Shown here piece by piece: positions 63,095 through 64,000 of a stretch of 64,000 nucleotides of DNA. The stretch is from Bemisia tabaci (taxonomy: Eukaryota > Arthropoda > Insecta > Hemiptera > Aleyrodidae): contig NC_092800.1 in NCBI RefSeq assembly GCF_918797505.1, positions 3,906,001-3,970,000 on the forward strand. The letters run 5' to 3'. A model generated the notes under the pieces. That model worked only from the letters and a program-made list of their open reading frames with translations, was not told the DNA's origin and did no database searches. The position numbers were made by a program, and so were the translations under genes. Position 1 is the first letter of the stretch. Every line of letters begins with the position of its first letter.

Positions 63095-64000
63095 GAACTT
63101 CGGGGCAGAAAAGAACGTCCTCCAGAATTCCTTTGAAGCCGGACTCGCTGGCAACATTGATGTTTCCCCGTTTGTAAGCAGTAATATAGGTGTCATCTTT
63201 TGCCACACATATCTTCATCGGTGGTTGGAGATGGACGAATTCAGCGAAAACATCATCTCTTTTGATAATGTGTACCGATGCGCCAGAATCCAGGATGAAG
63301 TTGAGCTTTCTTCCCTCATCAAAATCAGCAGTATCAGGAAAACTGCGAACCATGAATGCGAAATTTGACGGGGACACTTTTACGTCCTTTTCGGGATCAT
63401 GGCACATCTGAACTTGAGGGCGAAATTTGCTATCGTTCGCACCTTTCACTTGCTTGGAGTAATAGCAATCTTTCACTAAATGATTTGTGCGCCCGCAATG
63501 ATAACATCTGGGAGCTTTTGACGGTTTCGCACTTTTGCCAAACTTGGGCTTAAAATTTTTTCGCGCCCGTGAAAAATTTTTCTTTGGATGCTTATAAAAA
63601 TTTGAACCACTCGCGCTTCCACCGGGCTGAATATTAAGCACTTTAGCACTGGTGTCAATATTTCTTTTTAGCTTCATTTCGTGGTCTAAAAGTCTGGTTT
63701 TCACGAAAGAGAGGGTTAAATTGTCCTCGGACAATGTCTCAATAGCCGTGCTAATAGAGTCGTAATTTGCCGGCAGAGAAGTTAAAAGTTGAGCAACTTT
63801 ATCAGCCTCCTCCAGTTTTGCACCGGCTGCTTGTAATTCCGTTAAAAGTTCGTCAAAAACCGTAAAATGTGACATTAGTTTATCACCCGCGTTGAACTTC
63901 AGAGATAAGAGCTTTTTGCGCAGAGTGATCTGTGTCGCAATGCTCTTTCTCTCGTAAATAGCATCTAGGTCTTTGAAAATTTCACACGCGGATTTTTCGG
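63090..64000 (-). pseudogene. Ty1/copia gag and protease, 5' end beyond window
   Basis: Open from the window edge to a stop at 63090. Upstream of the Met at 63875, 41 further codons stay in frame, so the protein continues outside. A UBN2/copia-type gag region is followed by a basic Lys/Arg stretch, then the zinc knuckle CYHCGRTNHLVKDC (CX2CX4HX4C, about residue 124 from that Met), then the aspartic protease motif LDSGASVHI (about residue 195). The frame runs to VLFCPEVP and stops at the deletion junction, where full copia elements continue into integrase. Gag packages the RNA and the protease matures the polyprotein. Confidence 0.9.

Noticed and set aside
62096..63208. Single 370-codon pol protein
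   Set aside because: The first 38 or so residues are the shifted frame of the gag-protease DNA. Only the part from about 63094 is genuine pol.

Overview
This window looks like a gene-poor, repeat-saturated stretch of an arthropod nuclear genome, most likely a hemipteran. From memory, several repeats here recur widely in whitefly (Bemisia) sequence: the GACGGTGAAACTACC inverted repeat at 18791-19059, the CTGCCGTGCTAAGG elements, and the GCAGAAAGGAACC and CAGTGGCGTGGCGTG elements. No database was searched, so the species is only a guess. I found no bacterial-type genes, no CRISPR array, no intact host protein gene and no intact tRNA or rRNA gene. The only coding sequence I recognise is a broken Ty1/copia retrotransposon at the right edge (minus strand, 61580-64000). 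It holds gag with a zinc knuckle and the protease DSG motif, a deletion that removed integrase and most of reverse transcriptase, then the end of RT, RNase H and a probable 3' LTR.

Almost everything else is short non-autonomous DNA transposons and other repeats. I label the families by letter. A: CAGGGTGTCTAC ends, 5-bp target duplications (TSDs). B: CACCGAAAAA ends. C: CTGCCGTGCTAAGG ends, about 250 bp, about 18 copies, probable 4-bp TSD. D: about 507-bp foldback, AATGGAGATGTTGC ends. E: GCACAGTGGACCGAGTC ends. F and G: CACTGGAAAAA ends. H: CAGTGGCGTGGCGTG ends, 8-bp TSD, hAT-like. I: CAGGGTTCCCAGC ends. J: TAGGCG ends, 8-bp TSD, hAT-like. K and K': CAGGGTGTCTAGCAA and CAGGGTTGCCA ends with CCCTGAC motifs. 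L: tRNA-derived SINE. M and N: 200-bp repeats. O: GGACCGCGTT/AAAAGGAACC ends. P and GG: tandem modules. Q: 1.45-kb element rich in TACCAT. S: pogo-like. U, X, Y, Z, AA, BB, DD, EE, FF: further inverted or dispersed repeats.

Layout. 1-9.7 kb: degraded C, O, H, E, K and Q elements, plus an A copy whose core expanded into an 18-bp minisatellite. 9.7-14.3 kb: two D copies bracket 3.1 kb, and the whole block sits inside a C element with an 8-bp duplication at its outer edges. 14.3-25 kb: C with a nested pogo-like element, a 0.7-kb foldback, several F, H and A copies, and P modules. 25-31 kb: a triple 270-bp tandem repeat and a run of C copies. 31.3-32.9 kb: a 1.57-kb insertion with CCCTAGTAGCA ends that splits a C copy. 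33-45 kb: C, E, SINE, X, Y, Z, J and a B element interrupted by A. 45.2-47.7 kb: direct and inverted N modules alternating with C elements. 49-50.2 kb: a tandem array carrying a 5'-truncated, poly(A)-tailed retrocopy and a J element. 51.7-60.9 kb: nested A/K', E/foldback/F and I/J, plus further foldbacks. 61.6-64 kb: the copia remnant.

The recurring theme is elements inserted into elements. Several insertions have readable TSDs, which fixes the family boundaries and the relative ages. Poly-G and poly-C runs of 11-18 bases are strikingly common.
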